Made by a program: the position numbers and the translations under genes
DNA from: Terriglobales bacterium
GTDB taxonomy: Bacteria; Acidobacteriota; Terriglobia; Terriglobales; Acidobacteriaceae
Assembly (NCBI GenBank): GCA_025936825.1
Contig: JAICSO010000002.1
Location: 558,001-622,000 of the forward strand
Direction of reading: 5' to 3'
Length of the DNA stretch: 64,000 nucleotides
The notes under the pieces: generated by a model
Database searches by the model: none
Seen by the model: only the letters and a program-made list of their open reading frames with translations
What the model was told of the DNA's origin: nothing
Shown: positions 48,324 to 58,114 of the stretch, in pieces
Numbering within the stretch: position 1 is the stretch's first letter
Layout: each line of letters opens with the position of its first letter

Positions 48324-49028
48324 GTGCCGCGCTTCGAATTGTCACAAACACTTTTGATCGATGCCGACGATACACTCTGGGAGAACAATATCTATTTTGA
48401 GCGTGCCATTGCAGATTTCATTTCGTTTTTGAATCACTGTGAGAGAACTCCCGCGGAAGTGCGGGAAATTCTCAATGAAGTGGAGCGCGATTGCATCGTC
48501 AGCCACGGATACGGCTTGAAGAGTTTTGCGCACGCCTTAGTGAAAACCTTTGAGCGGATTTCCGTGGAACCGATTACGCCGGAATTGCACCACGCCATCC
48601 ACGGATTTGCGCACACGATCGCAACCCAACCAATCCAACTTTTGGCAGATGTCGAGAAGACGCTCGAATACCTTGCGGGACGACACCGGCTCGTTGTAGT
48701 CACGAAAGGAGATCCGCACGAGCAATCTGGAAAGGTGGAACGCTCAGGATTGAAGAAGTTTTTCTCGGCGGTCGAGGTAGTGCCGGAGAAAGACGAGCGC
48801 ACGTACGCAGGTGTGATCGCGCGGCACCAACTGGCACACGAGCACACATGGATGGTTGGTAACAGCCCAAGATCGGACATCAACCCCGCGCTGCGCGCCG
48901 GAATTAATGCCGTCTTCGTGCCGCACAATGACACTTGGATTCTCGAGCACGAAGACGTAATTGGCTGTGAACCGCCGCAAAAATTACTGGTGCTGGGATC
49001 GTTCCGCGAATTGGCCCAGCACTTCTAG
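48324..49028 (+). CDS. HAD-family hydrolase
   Basis: LLIDADDTLWENN, VVVTKGDPHEQ, HTWMVGNSPRSDINPALRAGINAVFVPH. Confidence 0.9.
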   Translation: MPRFELSQTLLIDADDTLWENNIYFERAIADFISFLNHCERTPAEVREILNEVERDCIVSHGYGLKSFAHALVKTFERISVEPITPELHHAIHGFAHTIATQPIQLLADVEKTLEYLAGRHRLVVVTKGDPHEQSGKVERSGLKKFFSAVEVVPEKDERTYAGVIARHQLAHEHTWMVGNSPRSDINPALRAGINAVFVPHNDTWILEHEDVIGCEPPQKLLVLGSFRELAQHF

Positions 49029-49075
49029 ACAAGACAACTGTGGACAGCATCCCACTTTTCTACATGGGACCATTC

Positions 49076-49612
49076 CTACTTGTGGGCGGTTGGTTTTAAT
49101 CGGTCGAGCGCTTTTTGAGCGTCAGCAGCAAAGGGCCCTTCGGGCAGGATCTTCAGGTAGGCTTCGTAGTGCTGGGTGGCATCGGCCGAATTTCCCATCT
49201 TCTCTTCACACTCCGCCAAGCGGAAATTCGCGACCGCATCATTGGGCTTATAGACGAGCGCGTCTTTGTATCGTTCCAGCGCACCTCTGTAGTTCTTGCG
49301 CTTGAAATAGTAGTCGCCAACTTCGATGTCTTTCGCCGCTTTGTGTGGATCCCAGGGATGCATCTCGTCGGTATCAGACGGTGCCTCGTCGGAATCCACG
49401 GTTGGCACGGAGCTGTTGGGATGATTTTTCACATCGTCCCTGGGGGGACTGATGTCGATGCGGGTGTCTTTGCTGGAACTCATCTCCGTTTGCCGGGCAG
49501 CATCGTCAGCCTTAGTCGGAGCCGAGTCGTCGTCTTGTGAGACGAGTTTCGGCGCCAGCAACGGCAGACATACGAGGCCGACAAAAACAATGCTCAGCAG
49601 GCGAAACTTCAT
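49076..49612 (-). CDS. Exported TPR-containing protein
   Basis: Signal peptide MKFRLLSIVFVGLVCLPLLAP; YYFKRKNYRGALERYKDALVYKPNDAVANFRLAECEEKMGNSADATQHYEAYLKILPEGP. Confidence 0.82.
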   Translation of the reverse strand: MKFRLLSIVFVGLVCLPLLAPKLVSQDDDSAPTKADDAARQTEMSSSKDTRIDISPPRDDVKNHPNSSVPTVDSDEAPSDTDEMHPWDPHKAAKDIEVGDYYFKRKNYRGALERYKDALVYKPNDAVANFRLAECEEKMGNSADATQHYEAYLKILPEGPFAADAQKALDRLKPTAHK

Positions 49613-49705
49613 ATGCCCATTCTACCGACTCTGAAGAGAAAAAAAGGCCACGCTGTTTCCAGGGTGGCCTTTGGCGAAGTCCTCCGGGGAGGAGGGAAAA
49701 CTGTG

Positions 49706-50446
49706 TTACATCGACGGTGGAGCCGAACCGGTAGCCGAACCCGTCGTCGCGGGTTGACCCGAGCCTTCGGCGGTATTTGTCATCAGGCGAATGTCAACGC
49801 GGCGATTGGCTGCGCGGCCATCGCGGGTCTTATTCTCCTGGACCGGCTTGTCCTTGCCCAGACCGATCAAATAAATCTTGTGGGCCGGAATGTTGTACTT
49901 CGATCCGAGATATTGAATGACTGAGTTTGCACGGCGCTCGCTCAAGTCATAGTTGTAATCCGCCGGGCCAACCGAGTCGGTGCCGCCTTCGACGGTGATG
50001 ATGTATCCCTTGGTGTTGGGAACATTCGCCGCGAGCTTATCCAGTTCGTCCTTGGCGTCCTTGGTAAGAGCGTCCTTGTCGAAACCGAAGTGAACTGCGG
50101 TCTCGCTGACGATCCGATAGTTGTCGAGGTTGGCGACCGCGTTCGAGAGCACATCAACGCGGTGAACGGCGTTATCGGCCGACTGCTGCGCCTGCGCGGC
50201 CTGCTGACCGGCGGCTTGCGCCTTCTGGTCGGCGGCGGCTGCGGCCTGCGTCACCTGCTGAATTCCCTGCTGCGCGCGGGCGTCAACATCTTTGATCGCC
50301 TTTGAGTTCTGCGCGGTCAGGTCGTCGAGTTCATTGGTCTTGTTGATCAGGGGCGTGGTCTGTTGTTTGACGTAGTTTTTGCTGGCGCAGCCGACCGACG
50401 CCGCCATGCTCGCTGCCAGTGCAATGACTAAAGAAGCGCGATTCAT
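49706..50446 (-). CDS. OmpA-family protein
   Basis: Lipobox ASVGCAS, Ala/Gln coiled coil and OmpA domain VHFGFDKDALTKDAKDELDKLA...YDLSERRANSVIQYLGSKYNIP...NRRVDIRLM. Confidence 0.93.
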   Translation of the reverse strand: MNRASLVIALAASMAASVGCASKNYVKQQTTPLINKTNELDDLTAQNSKAIKDVDARAQQGIQQVTQAAAAADQKAQAAGQQAAQAQQSADNAVHRVDVLSNAVANLDNYRIVSETAVHFGFDKDALTKDAKDELDKLAANVPNTKGYIITVEGGTDSVGPADYNYDLSERRANSVIQYLGSKYNIPAHKIYLIGLGKDKPVQENKTRDGRAANRRVDIRLMTNTAEGSGQPATTGSATGSAPPSM

Positions 50447-50519
50447 TGTTGGAGGACTCCTTCCTCACTGATGATTTAAAAACCTGGGCAACAGGAGTTT
50501 TGAGTTCCGTGCCTGGGGT

Positions 50520-50537
50520 GACACGCCATGGCGTGTC
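50520..50537. repeat. 18-bp perfect palindrome GACACGCCATGGCGTGTC
   Basis: Exact self-complementarity upstream of the OmpA-family gene. Confidence 0.8.
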
Positions 50538-51068
50538 GTACAAACTCCACAAATCCTTGGGGCAAGTCCGCTGACTGGCCTGGGTTTGAGCCTTGTGGCC
50601 TCTCGGTCTTGCTGAGCCACTCTGACATTAAGCACGGAGGGTGCCAACTGCCGAAAGTACCCAAACAATCCCTAAGCCTCTCATCTCGCAAGGCTTAGAT
50701 GCGAACCCAGCATACACCCGATGCTTCTACAAAGGCGCAAGTAGTGGAAATTTTTATACGGTGGGGGAAAAGCGCGGCGAGGAAGATCGTCGTGAACTCC
50801 ACCCTCCGGATCTCGACGGCTTCCCTCTGAATGGCGTAACCCTCATTTTGTTCACGATTGCCGGGAAAACTGGCCCATTCCCCATTCTTAAGAATTCCTG
50901 AGAAAGTGCTGACCGAATACTATCTCCTTCCATATCAATGACCTGCAGCTTCTACTTTGTTACGTTTTTGAGAATTTAAACGAAAGTGTGTTTTGTGTGC
51001 ACACCCCCCTTTTGAGCGGCATTCTCGCGGTGCAATCCCAAATTTTTTCCTTCGAGGAGATTTCACCG

Positions 51069-51184
51069 TGAAAAAGACCCTACTGCTGCTTGCTGCTGTA
51101 CTACTCGCACTAACCATGTCGACGCCACCGGTTGCGCTGGCAAATGTTCCGACCTGCCTACCGGGTTTAGCTTGCAGCCAATAA
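51069..51184 (+). CDS. Short secreted peptide precursor (38 aa)
   Basis: GTG start after GGAG; (M)KKTLLLLAAVLLALTMSTPPVALA-NVPTCLPGLACSQ: signal peptide plus 13-residue two-Cys tail. Confidence 0.5.
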
Positions 51185-51244
51185 CCCAGTCAATAAATTT
51201 TCGGTTGGTGGGCTGTCAGTGAAGCGATACGATTCTGACAGCCC

Positions 51245-52000
51245 ATGACTTTTTTGCGCTTGTATCTTTACTTTGCGCCCCAACTATTTCTTGGGCTGGC
51301 GCTCCTGCTCTTCGTCCGACACCGCCTGGGCAAGTCATATCCCTTTTTTTTAGCCTACCAAGTCTCTCAGCTTGTCTATTTTGGAGTCAGCCTGGCGATA
51401 TATTTCTGGGCGCTTTCAGACCCTGTGCACTTGACACGCAAATATCAATGGGTCGTGACCTATGGAGTTGCCTTCAGTGCACTATTTGAGTTCGGAGTTT
51501 TGTACGAACTCGCTGACCAGATCCTTCTCTCACGGTTGGATCACTCCGAAAGCTTTCGATCCCTGCTTCGCTGGACGGTGGCACTACTGGTTCTCGCGGG
51601 CTCTCTGGCTTCTGCTCTTCTGACGCGAGCCGACCTGAGAGAGGCTATGAGCGCTTTTCAGGCCTTGAATCTCTCAGTCAATCTGATCAAGGTGGGTTTC
51701 CTGGGCGCACTGATGCTGCTAACCCGATTCTTGAACATCTCCTGGAAAGGCCTCGCCGCGGGAATCTCCCTCGGGTTTGGAATCTCGGCCGCCGCAGAAT
51801 TTGGTGCTACTGCGCTGTTTTCGGTGACTGGAAACGTAACCGCTGACGTGGTACGCATGGCGGCGTTTCACGTCTGCGTCGTAATCTGGATCATCTATCT
51901 GCTTCGTTTCAACAACTCTCGGCCCACCGCCCTGGATCAAGTTCCGATAGAAGAACTGGAACAGCATCTGCAGGAGTTGAGGAAGGTAGTACAGAAATAA
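51245..52000 (+). CDS. Multi-pass membrane protein (tandem paralog A)
   Basis: 251 aa, about seven hydrophobic segments; shares FEFGVLYELADQILLSR... with the next ORF. Confidence 0.8.
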   Translation: MTFLRLYLYFAPQLFLGLALLLFVRHRLGKSYPFFLAYQVSQLVYFGVSLAIYFWALSDPVHLTRKYQWVVTYGVAFSALFEFGVLYELADQILLSRLDHSESFRSLLRWTVALLVLAGSLASALLTRADLREAMSAFQALNLSVNLIKVGFLGALMLLTRFLNISWKGLAAGISLGFGISAAAEFGATALFSVTGNVTADVVRMAAFHVCVVIWIIYLLRFNNSRPTALDQVPIEELEQHLQELRKVVQK

Positions 52001-52046
52001 CCTAATCTCACCTCTGGTGAGATGCAGAAGCGGGATTCAACAACCG

Positions 52047-52808
52047 ATGCGGCTCGTAGAGGTCTTTCTCGACGTTGCGCCGCACCTGGTCCTCGTGTTT
52101 GCGCTGGTCTTGTTCTTTCGACGCAAGCTGCTGAAGCGCTATCCCTTCTTTTTCGCTTTGATCTCCTTCCAACTGCTCTATTTCGCAACAGCCCTGCTTA
52201 TTTACCTTTACGCAGTCTCCGATCCAGCTCATCGTTCTCAGCTGTATAAATGGGTCGCGACATCCGGACTCGCGATTGGTTCGATATTTGAATTTGGGGT
52301 GCTTTACGAACTCAGCGACATTTTGCTGTTGTCACGGATTAAACGCTGGGAAGGAGTTCGCCCCTTACTGCGCTTGACGACGGCCATCCTGGTGCTGGTG
52401 GCGTCCTTGGCGTCGGCCTTATTGTCCCAAGCTAACCTGTCCAGGGTTTTATCCACATTTCAAACCCTGAATTTCTCGGTCAACCTGTTCAAACTGGGTT
52501 TCTTACTTATCATGATCTTATTGACGAGAGTCCTCAGCATTTCCTGGAAGGGGCTCCCGGCAGGGATTGCGCTCGGACTGAGCATTTCCGCGGCGGCTGA
52601 CCTGGGAGCTTCTGCATTGATGTCGCGCTTTGCCAATCTCGCCTCGGGAACCGTGGACATGATCCGTATGGCAGGCTTCAATGTTTGCGTAATCGTTTGG
52701 ATTACCTATATTCTTCGCCGCGAAAGACCCTGGGGGCCGCCTCACGACTTGCCACTGTCCGACGTTGAAGTTCATCTGCGAGAGTTACAGAGAATGACGG
52801 AACGATAA
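52047..52808 (+). CDS. Multi-pass membrane protein (tandem paralog B)
   Basis: FEFGVLYELSDILLLSR, LVLVASLASALLSQANLSRVLSTFQTLNFSVNLFKLGFL parallels ORF at 51245. Confidence 0.8.
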   Translation: MRLVEVFLDVAPHLVLVFALVLFFRRKLLKRYPFFFALISFQLLYFATALLIYLYAVSDPAHRSQLYKWVATSGLAIGSIFEFGVLYELSDILLLSRIKRWEGVRPLLRLTTAILVLVASLASALLSQANLSRVLSTFQTLNFSVNLFKLGFLLIMILLTRVLSISWKGLPAGIALGLSISAAADLGASALMSRFANLASGTVDMIRMAGFNVCVIVWITYILRRERPWGPPHDLPLSDVEVHLRELQRMTER

Positions 52809-53110
52809 TTCTGATCGGGATGTAACGGTTCGAGCCTCCACAACAGGACGCCTGCTAATTTCGGAGCTCGAACATCGTCTTTACGACCTGCAACGAACGG
52901 AGTAGCAATACTCAGATCCCATGATCCTCCTGCGCTACTACTTGTGGATTGCCCCCCTCTGATCTGCGGTGTCGTTCTTGCTTTTCGAGAATCATTCACA
53001 AGCACTACCCCGTGTTCGTATCACTAGATCCTATTGTGTTTGTTCCCTGCCCTTCCGCTGTCTGACGGGTTATGAGGTATATCTTCCTCTAAAATAGAAC
53101 TACGCTCCCC

Positions 53111-54994
53111 GTGGACCTGCAGCAGAAAATTCGCACCATCCCGACCTCACCCGGCGTGTACCTGTACAAGAACGCCGAAGGAGAGGTCATCTATGTCGGC
53201 AAGGCGAAAAGCCTGCGGCACCGCGTCAGCTCGTACTTCCACGAGGGTCGGGTTGCGGACGCGAAGACTGGAACGCTGGTGCGGGAGGCGGTCGATGTCG
53301 ATTACATCGTCGTCGCGAATAATAAAGAGGCGCTGGCTCTCGAGAACCACCTCATTAAGCAGAAAAAGCCGCGTTTTAACATCCTGCTGCGGGATGACAA
53401 GACGTATCCGTATGTGAAGCTCACGCTGGGCGAACGATATCCGCGGGTTTACGTGACACGTCGTCTGAAAAAGGATGGCAGCGTCTATTACGGGCCGTAC
53501 TTCCCTGCGAACCTGGCCTACCGGATCGTTGACCTGATCCACCGCAGCTTCCTGGTGCCCTCGTGCAATGTGGATTTGAGTCGCGCGCATCCGCGGCCGT
53601 GCCTCCAGTTCTACATAGGTCGATGCCTTGGGCCGTGCGTAGCCGGCCTGACCACGCCGGAGATTTACCAGGAAGCGGTGCGCGATGTGAAGTTGTTTCT
53701 GGATGGTAAGCAGGGAGAACTGGCGAGATCGCTACGCGATCGTATGGCAAAGGCAGCCGAGGCACAAGAGTTTGAGCGCGCGGCAAAGTATCGCGACTTG
53801 ATTTCGACTGTCGAGCAGTTGCAGGAAAAACAGCGCATCGCTGCAGCCGAGGGCGATGACGCCGACGTATTCGGATATCACTACGAAAACGGGATGCTGG
53901 CCGTGAATTTGTTTCACATGCGCGGCGGGCGGGTGCTGGACCGGCGAGAATTTTTTTGGGAAGATTTGCCGGAATTTGAGTCCAGCGACGCTCATGTAGG
54001 GGCGGGTGCCCTCACCCGCCCGGTCGAGCAAGCCTCGACTGATTTCGACCCGCCGCAATTCTTTTCTCAATTTCTGAGTCAACTCTACCTTGGCCAGCCA
54101 TACGTTCCTCGGAATATTTATGTCCCGGTGGAGTTTGAGGATCGCGAAATGCTGGAAGAAGTGCTGTCAGACCAATTGTCGGACAAGAATGTCCGAGCCA
54201 CACGGGTGCATATTCTCGTCCCACAGCGTGGGGACAAGCGGTCGCTGATTGATTTGGCTTCGAACAATGCGAAGCAGCTCTACGATCAGCGCTTCCGGGT
54301 GATGAAGCCGAATGCGAAGGCGATTCAGGAAGCACTGCAGGATGCACTTGCACTGCCAGAGCCTCCGAAGCGGATTGAGTGCTTCGACATTTCCCATATC
54401 CAAGGCGCCGAAACCGTCGCATCCATGGTGGTCTGGGAAGACGGCAAAATGAAGAAGTCAGACTACCGAAAGTTCATTATTCGGACGGTCGAAGGTGTTG
54501 ATGACTTCGCGTCGATGCGCGAAGTAGTAACACGCCGCTACAAGCGAATTCAGGACGAGAAGAAAGAAATGCCCAGCCTGATTCTGATCGATGGCGGACT
54601 GGGTCAATTACATGCGGCGGCAGAGGCGCTGGGGTTGCTGCAGATCATCAATCAGCCGCTGGCTTCGATTGCCAAGCGCGAAGAAATCATTTATGTCTGC
54701 GGGCAGGAGGATGATCCGATCGCGCTGGATCACCACAATCCAGTTCTCCATTTAGTACAGCTCATTCGAGATGAAGCTCACCGCTTTGCCGTAACGTTCC
54801 ACCGCAAGCGGCGGCAGATTCGCGATCGCGCGACCGAACTACGGGAGATTCCGGGCGTGGGCGAGCGGACAACGCGGCGCTTACTGGAACACTTCGGCAG
54901 TCTGCAGGCGGTGAAGCAGGCGGACGTGGCGGCGCTTTCCGCGGTAGTCACCAAAAACCAAGCAGAAGCTATCCTGCAGCACTTTCAGAAGTAG
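53111..54994 (+). CDS. uvrC: Excinuclease ABC subunit C
   Basis: GIY-YIG: TSPGVYLYKNAEGEVIYVGKAKSLRHRVSSYF; CLQFYIGRCLGPC; FDISHIQG; IDGGLGQLHAA; HhH IPGVGERTTRRLLEHFG. Confidence 0.97.
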   Translation: MDLQQKIRTIPTSPGVYLYKNAEGEVIYVGKAKSLRHRVSSYFHEGRVADAKTGTLVREAVDVDYIVVANNKEALALENHLIKQKKPRFNILLRDDKTYPYVKLTLGERYPRVYVTRRLKKDGSVYYGPYFPANLAYRIVDLIHRSFLVPSCNVDLSRAHPRPCLQFYIGRCLGPCVAGLTTPEIYQEAVRDVKLFLDGKQGELARSLRDRMAKAAEAQEFERAAKYRDLISTVEQLQEKQRIAAAEGDDADVFGYHYENGMLAVNLFHMRGGRVLDRREFFWEDLPEFESSDAHVGAGALTRPVEQASTDFDPPQFFSQFLSQLYLGQPYVPRNIYVPVEFEDREMLEEVLSDQLSDKNVRATRVHILVPQRGDKRSLIDLASNNAKQLYDQRFRVMKPNAKAIQEALQDALALPEPPKRIECFDISHIQGAETVASMVVWEDGKMKKSDYRKFIIRTVEGVDDFASMREVVTRRYKRIQDEKKEMPSLILIDGGLGQLHAAAEALGLLQIINQPLASIAKREEIIYVCGQEDDPIALDHHNPVLHLVQLIRDEAHRFAVTFHRKRRQIRDRATELREIPGVGERTTRRLLEHFGSLQAVKQADVAALSAVVTKNQAEAILQHFQK

Positions 54995-55097
54995 TGCCTG
55001 GCTCCCGATCAGGTTATAATTCGGGCCTGCTTTACACCTGACGGCGCCAGAGGACTTCTGGCGGCCAACCTTCAGAAATGAGAAACCAGGGTGACAA

Positions 55098-57311
55098 ATG
55101 AGGAACTGGCGATCTAATTACTTTGAGTCCCAAAATAAAGTAACAGCCTTGTTAGTCTGCGCAACATTCATCCTCCTTTCTGACACCTTGCTCGCCCAGA
55201 AAAGAAAAGCGGACCGCCACGACGAATCCCCATCTGCTGCGGTCGTACTAGATGGCGACACGTCGATCCTTGTGTCCTCCGATGAAGCGCCGGTGCGTAA
55301 AGCCGCGGAGGATTTGGCGAGCGATATTGAGAAGGTCACGGGGAAGCGGCCCGAGATCGTGGAGCGATTGAAAGAGCGTGGCCAAACAGCGATTTTTATT
55401 GGAGAACCCTCGAAGCTTGCCGAAGAAATCCGACCTACTGGCCTCAGCGCACCAGAGTCGTTTTCGATTTCCGTTCACAAGGGCAACGCGGCCAATGCCT
55501 CAGGAACCGTGGTGCTTTCCGGCGCTGATATGCGGGGCACGATTTTTGCGGTGTACCAGTTCTCGCAAGAATACCTCGGCGTCGATCCTCTTTATTACTG
55601 GACGGACCAGCCACCGGTTCATCGCGCGTCCATTCGAATTCCAGCGGACCTGAACCGCACCTTCCCTGCTCCGGTTTTCGCTTACCGTGGTTTCTTCATC
55701 AACGACGAAGACCTCCTGACCGGCTGGGCTCCTGGCGAAGCTAAGGACAAAACCGGAATCTCCCTCGAAGTCTGGGACAAGATCTACGAAACGATTCTTC
55801 GTTTGAAGGGCAACATGGTCGCGCCCGGAACGTGGATCTTTCCCGATGAGCCACAAGTGAAGCTTGCCGCCGAGCGCGGACTCATCGTCACTCAACATCA
55901 TGCCATCCCGCTTGGCTTGAACGTCGCTCGCTGGCCCAAAGACGTTCCCTACAACTACACCGAGCATCCTGAAGTCCTGCAGCGCGCGTGGAAGAACGCC
56001 GTGAATTCTTATTTGCCGAACCAGGAAGTGCTCTGGTCGGTAGGGTTGCGCGGCTTGTCGGATGTGAGCTATGCGTCCATGGATCCGAGCGTGCGCGATA
56101 ACAACAAGGAATTGGGCCAGTTGATAAGCAAAGCGATCGCTGATCAGATCAACATCGTGCGAGCGGTCAGGCCTGATGCGAAGTTCGTGACCAATCTTTG
56201 GCAGGAAGGCGCACGGCTGGTGCAGCAAGGCGACCTGAAGATTCCGCCGGAGGTTTCGACGGTGTGGGCCGACGACGGTTACGGATACATTCAGGACCAC
56301 GGCGAGGTCACAGCCGGTCAAGGTATTTACGACCACATCGCCATGATGAATGGCCGCGCCAATCAACTCACGGAGATGGTCCCGATCGAGCGCAGCTTTG
56401 AGGAGATCGGGCGATACATCAAGGCCGGAGCCACTCATTATTACTTGGTAAACACCAGCGACATCCGACCTGTGACGATGTCCACCCGCGCGGTTATGGA
56501 TGCTGTCTGGAAAGGAATTCCGGACGGCGAATCACCTGCCGACAAGTTCTATCAGCAATGGTCCGTGGAGGAATTCGGCAAGGCGGCCGCACCAAAGCTG
56601 GCCGGACTATATAAGGACTATTTCAAAGCGCCGGCGCATTTCGGCGAGCCGTCTCACGAATATGGCGACCAGCTATATCAGACCGAAGCGCGGATGTTAA
56701 TGCTCACCTACATGACGGATTCGCCACTCTATGCGATCCCAAGCCAGTCGCCGAAATGGCAGGTGCCGCGGGTGCTCGATTTGGGATTCGGTCCGAACCA
56801 CATCCCGCCGAAAGAGTGGCTCGCTGAAATAATTAAGCGTGAGATCCAGCAATGCGGCGATGCGCAAGCGCGCTGGGATGCGGTCTGGAAACAAGCCCAG
56901 GCGATTGAGGCACTGGTGCCTCAGGCTCGCCGGCCCTTCTATGGTGAGCAAGTGCTGACGATGATTGCGACCAACCGCGAGAGTAATCGCATGCTGTTCC
57001 TGTTGACACAAGCTTTACAAGATGCCCAGAGCGGAAATAAGACTCGCGCCCATGTGGAAGTGAATCAGGCGATTGCCGCTCTTGATGAGATTGAACGCTC
57101 TGAGTCACAAGCCGAGTATGGCAAGTGGAAGAACTGGTATCGCGGAGATTGGCTGGCTGGCGTTTATCGTACGAAGCAGATGCTCGAGGTGTTTTCGAAG
57201 TTTCTCGACGACCGCAACACTCATTCAGCGCCACCGATTTTATGGGATGGCTGGGAGGCGTATTACCACATCATGCATTACGAGGGCGATCGCTCGGCTG
57301 ACGTGAAGTGA
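55098..57311 (+). CDS. Glycoside hydrolase family 115-like (alpha-glucuronidase)
   Basis: YRGFFINDEDLLTGWAPGEAKDKTGISLEVWDKIYETILRLKGNMVAPGTWIFPDE; signal region at N terminus. Confidence 0.82.
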   Translation: MRNWRSNYFESQNKVTALLVCATFILLSDTLLAQKRKADRHDESPSAAVVLDGDTSILVSSDEAPVRKAAEDLASDIEKVTGKRPEIVERLKERGQTAIFIGEPSKLAEEIRPTGLSAPESFSISVHKGNAANASGTVVLSGADMRGTIFAVYQFSQEYLGVDPLYYWTDQPPVHRASIRIPADLNRTFPAPVFAYRGFFINDEDLLTGWAPGEAKDKTGISLEVWDKIYETILRLKGNMVAPGTWIFPDEPQVKLAAERGLIVTQHHAIPLGLNVARWPKDVPYNYTEHPEVLQRAWKNAVNSYLPNQEVLWSVGLRGLSDVSYASMDPSVRDNNKELGQLISKAIADQINIVRAVRPDAKFVTNLWQEGARLVQQGDLKIPPEVSTVWADDGYGYIQDHGEVTAGQGIYDHIAMMNGRANQLTEMVPIERSFEEIGRYIKAGATHYYLVNTSDIRPVTMSTRAVMDAVWKGIPDGESPADKFYQQWSVEEFGKAAAPKLAGLYKDYFKAPAHFGEPSHEYGDQLYQTEARMLMLTYMTDSPLYAIPSQSPKWQVPRVLDLGFGPNHIPPKEWLAEIIKREIQQCGDAQARWDAVWKQAQAIEALVPQARRPFYGEQVLTMIATNRESNRMLFLLTQALQDAQSGNKTRAHVEVNQAIAALDEIERSESQAEYGKWKNWYRGDWLAGVYRTKQMLEVFSKFLDDRNTHSAPPILWDGWEAYYHIMHYEGDRSADVK

Positions 57312-57348
57312 ATCCTTGGCCGTTTCTGACGGCAAACAAACCTGTGAT

Positions 57349-57990
57349 TCAGGTTTGCGGCGGATCCGGAACCATGAGCCCCTTCCTGCTTTCCGGCAAT
57401 ACGGATTCCAGAACTTCTTGCGAGAACCTGCTGGCGAACTCCTGGGCGCGGGTCGGGGGCGTCTTTTCGCTGCGGAGCAACGCCAGTTGCACTTCAGGAC
57501 GCAAACACCAGTTGCGGTGCTCGCTGGCGAGTTCAAACAAGGTCGCGGGAACGCGCGGCTTCATTAGTGCCTGAATGAGGAGAGACTCGGTAAGTTGCGG
57601 GTTGTCGAGAGCAGGTGCGACGACGTGAGAATCTTCATCCTGAAGAAGCGCTCCAGCCACACGGCCCGACGCACGCTTGGCAAGCGTGGTCTTCTCTCCG
57701 GCGGAAAGAGTTTCCAGGCGTACGAGCAGCTGGTCTTCGGCGGCGCGCTTGATGTCGGCAGGAATCGTCGGCGTGAGCGTGACCTGCACGAGATCAAAGA
57801 CCAACACGCGGCGGAGTAGTGGGACAGAAATATGGCGCGGCGTCCGGGGATGAGCAATAAGGGCCAGCACGACTTTACGACTCTTGACGGCCTCGGGATT
57901 GCGGGCGAGAGAGGTCAGCATTTCGGCGGTCAAGTCTCTGCGCTGCAGGAAGGCAATGGCCTGGTCTTCGTTGAAGGCGCTTGAACTCAT
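57349..57990 (-). CDS. Uncharacterised alpha-helical protein (213 aa)
   Basis: Long ORF with start after intergenic gap, no recognised catalytic motif; repeated ALI/LLIQALMKP helices. Confidence 0.7.
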   Translation of the reverse strand: MSSSAFNEDQAIAFLQRRDLTAEMLTSLARNPEAVKSRKVVLALIAHPRTPRHISVPLLRRVLVFDLVQVTLTPTIPADIKRAAEDQLLVRLETLSAGEKTTLAKRASGRVAGALLQDEDSHVVAPALDNPQLTESLLIQALMKPRVPATLFELASEHRNWCLRPEVQLALLRSEKTPPTRAQEFASRFSQEVLESVLPESRKGLMVPDPPQT

Positions 57991-58114
57991 ATTTTCCGCG
58001 CCCGCACGTCAAAACCTTCACCACCGAGGACACTGAGTTCCACAGAGGAACGCCACAGAGGAAAGACACAACGCCTCAAGCGCAGGTCGCAACGCGGATT
58101 CAGGGAGGAGATTT

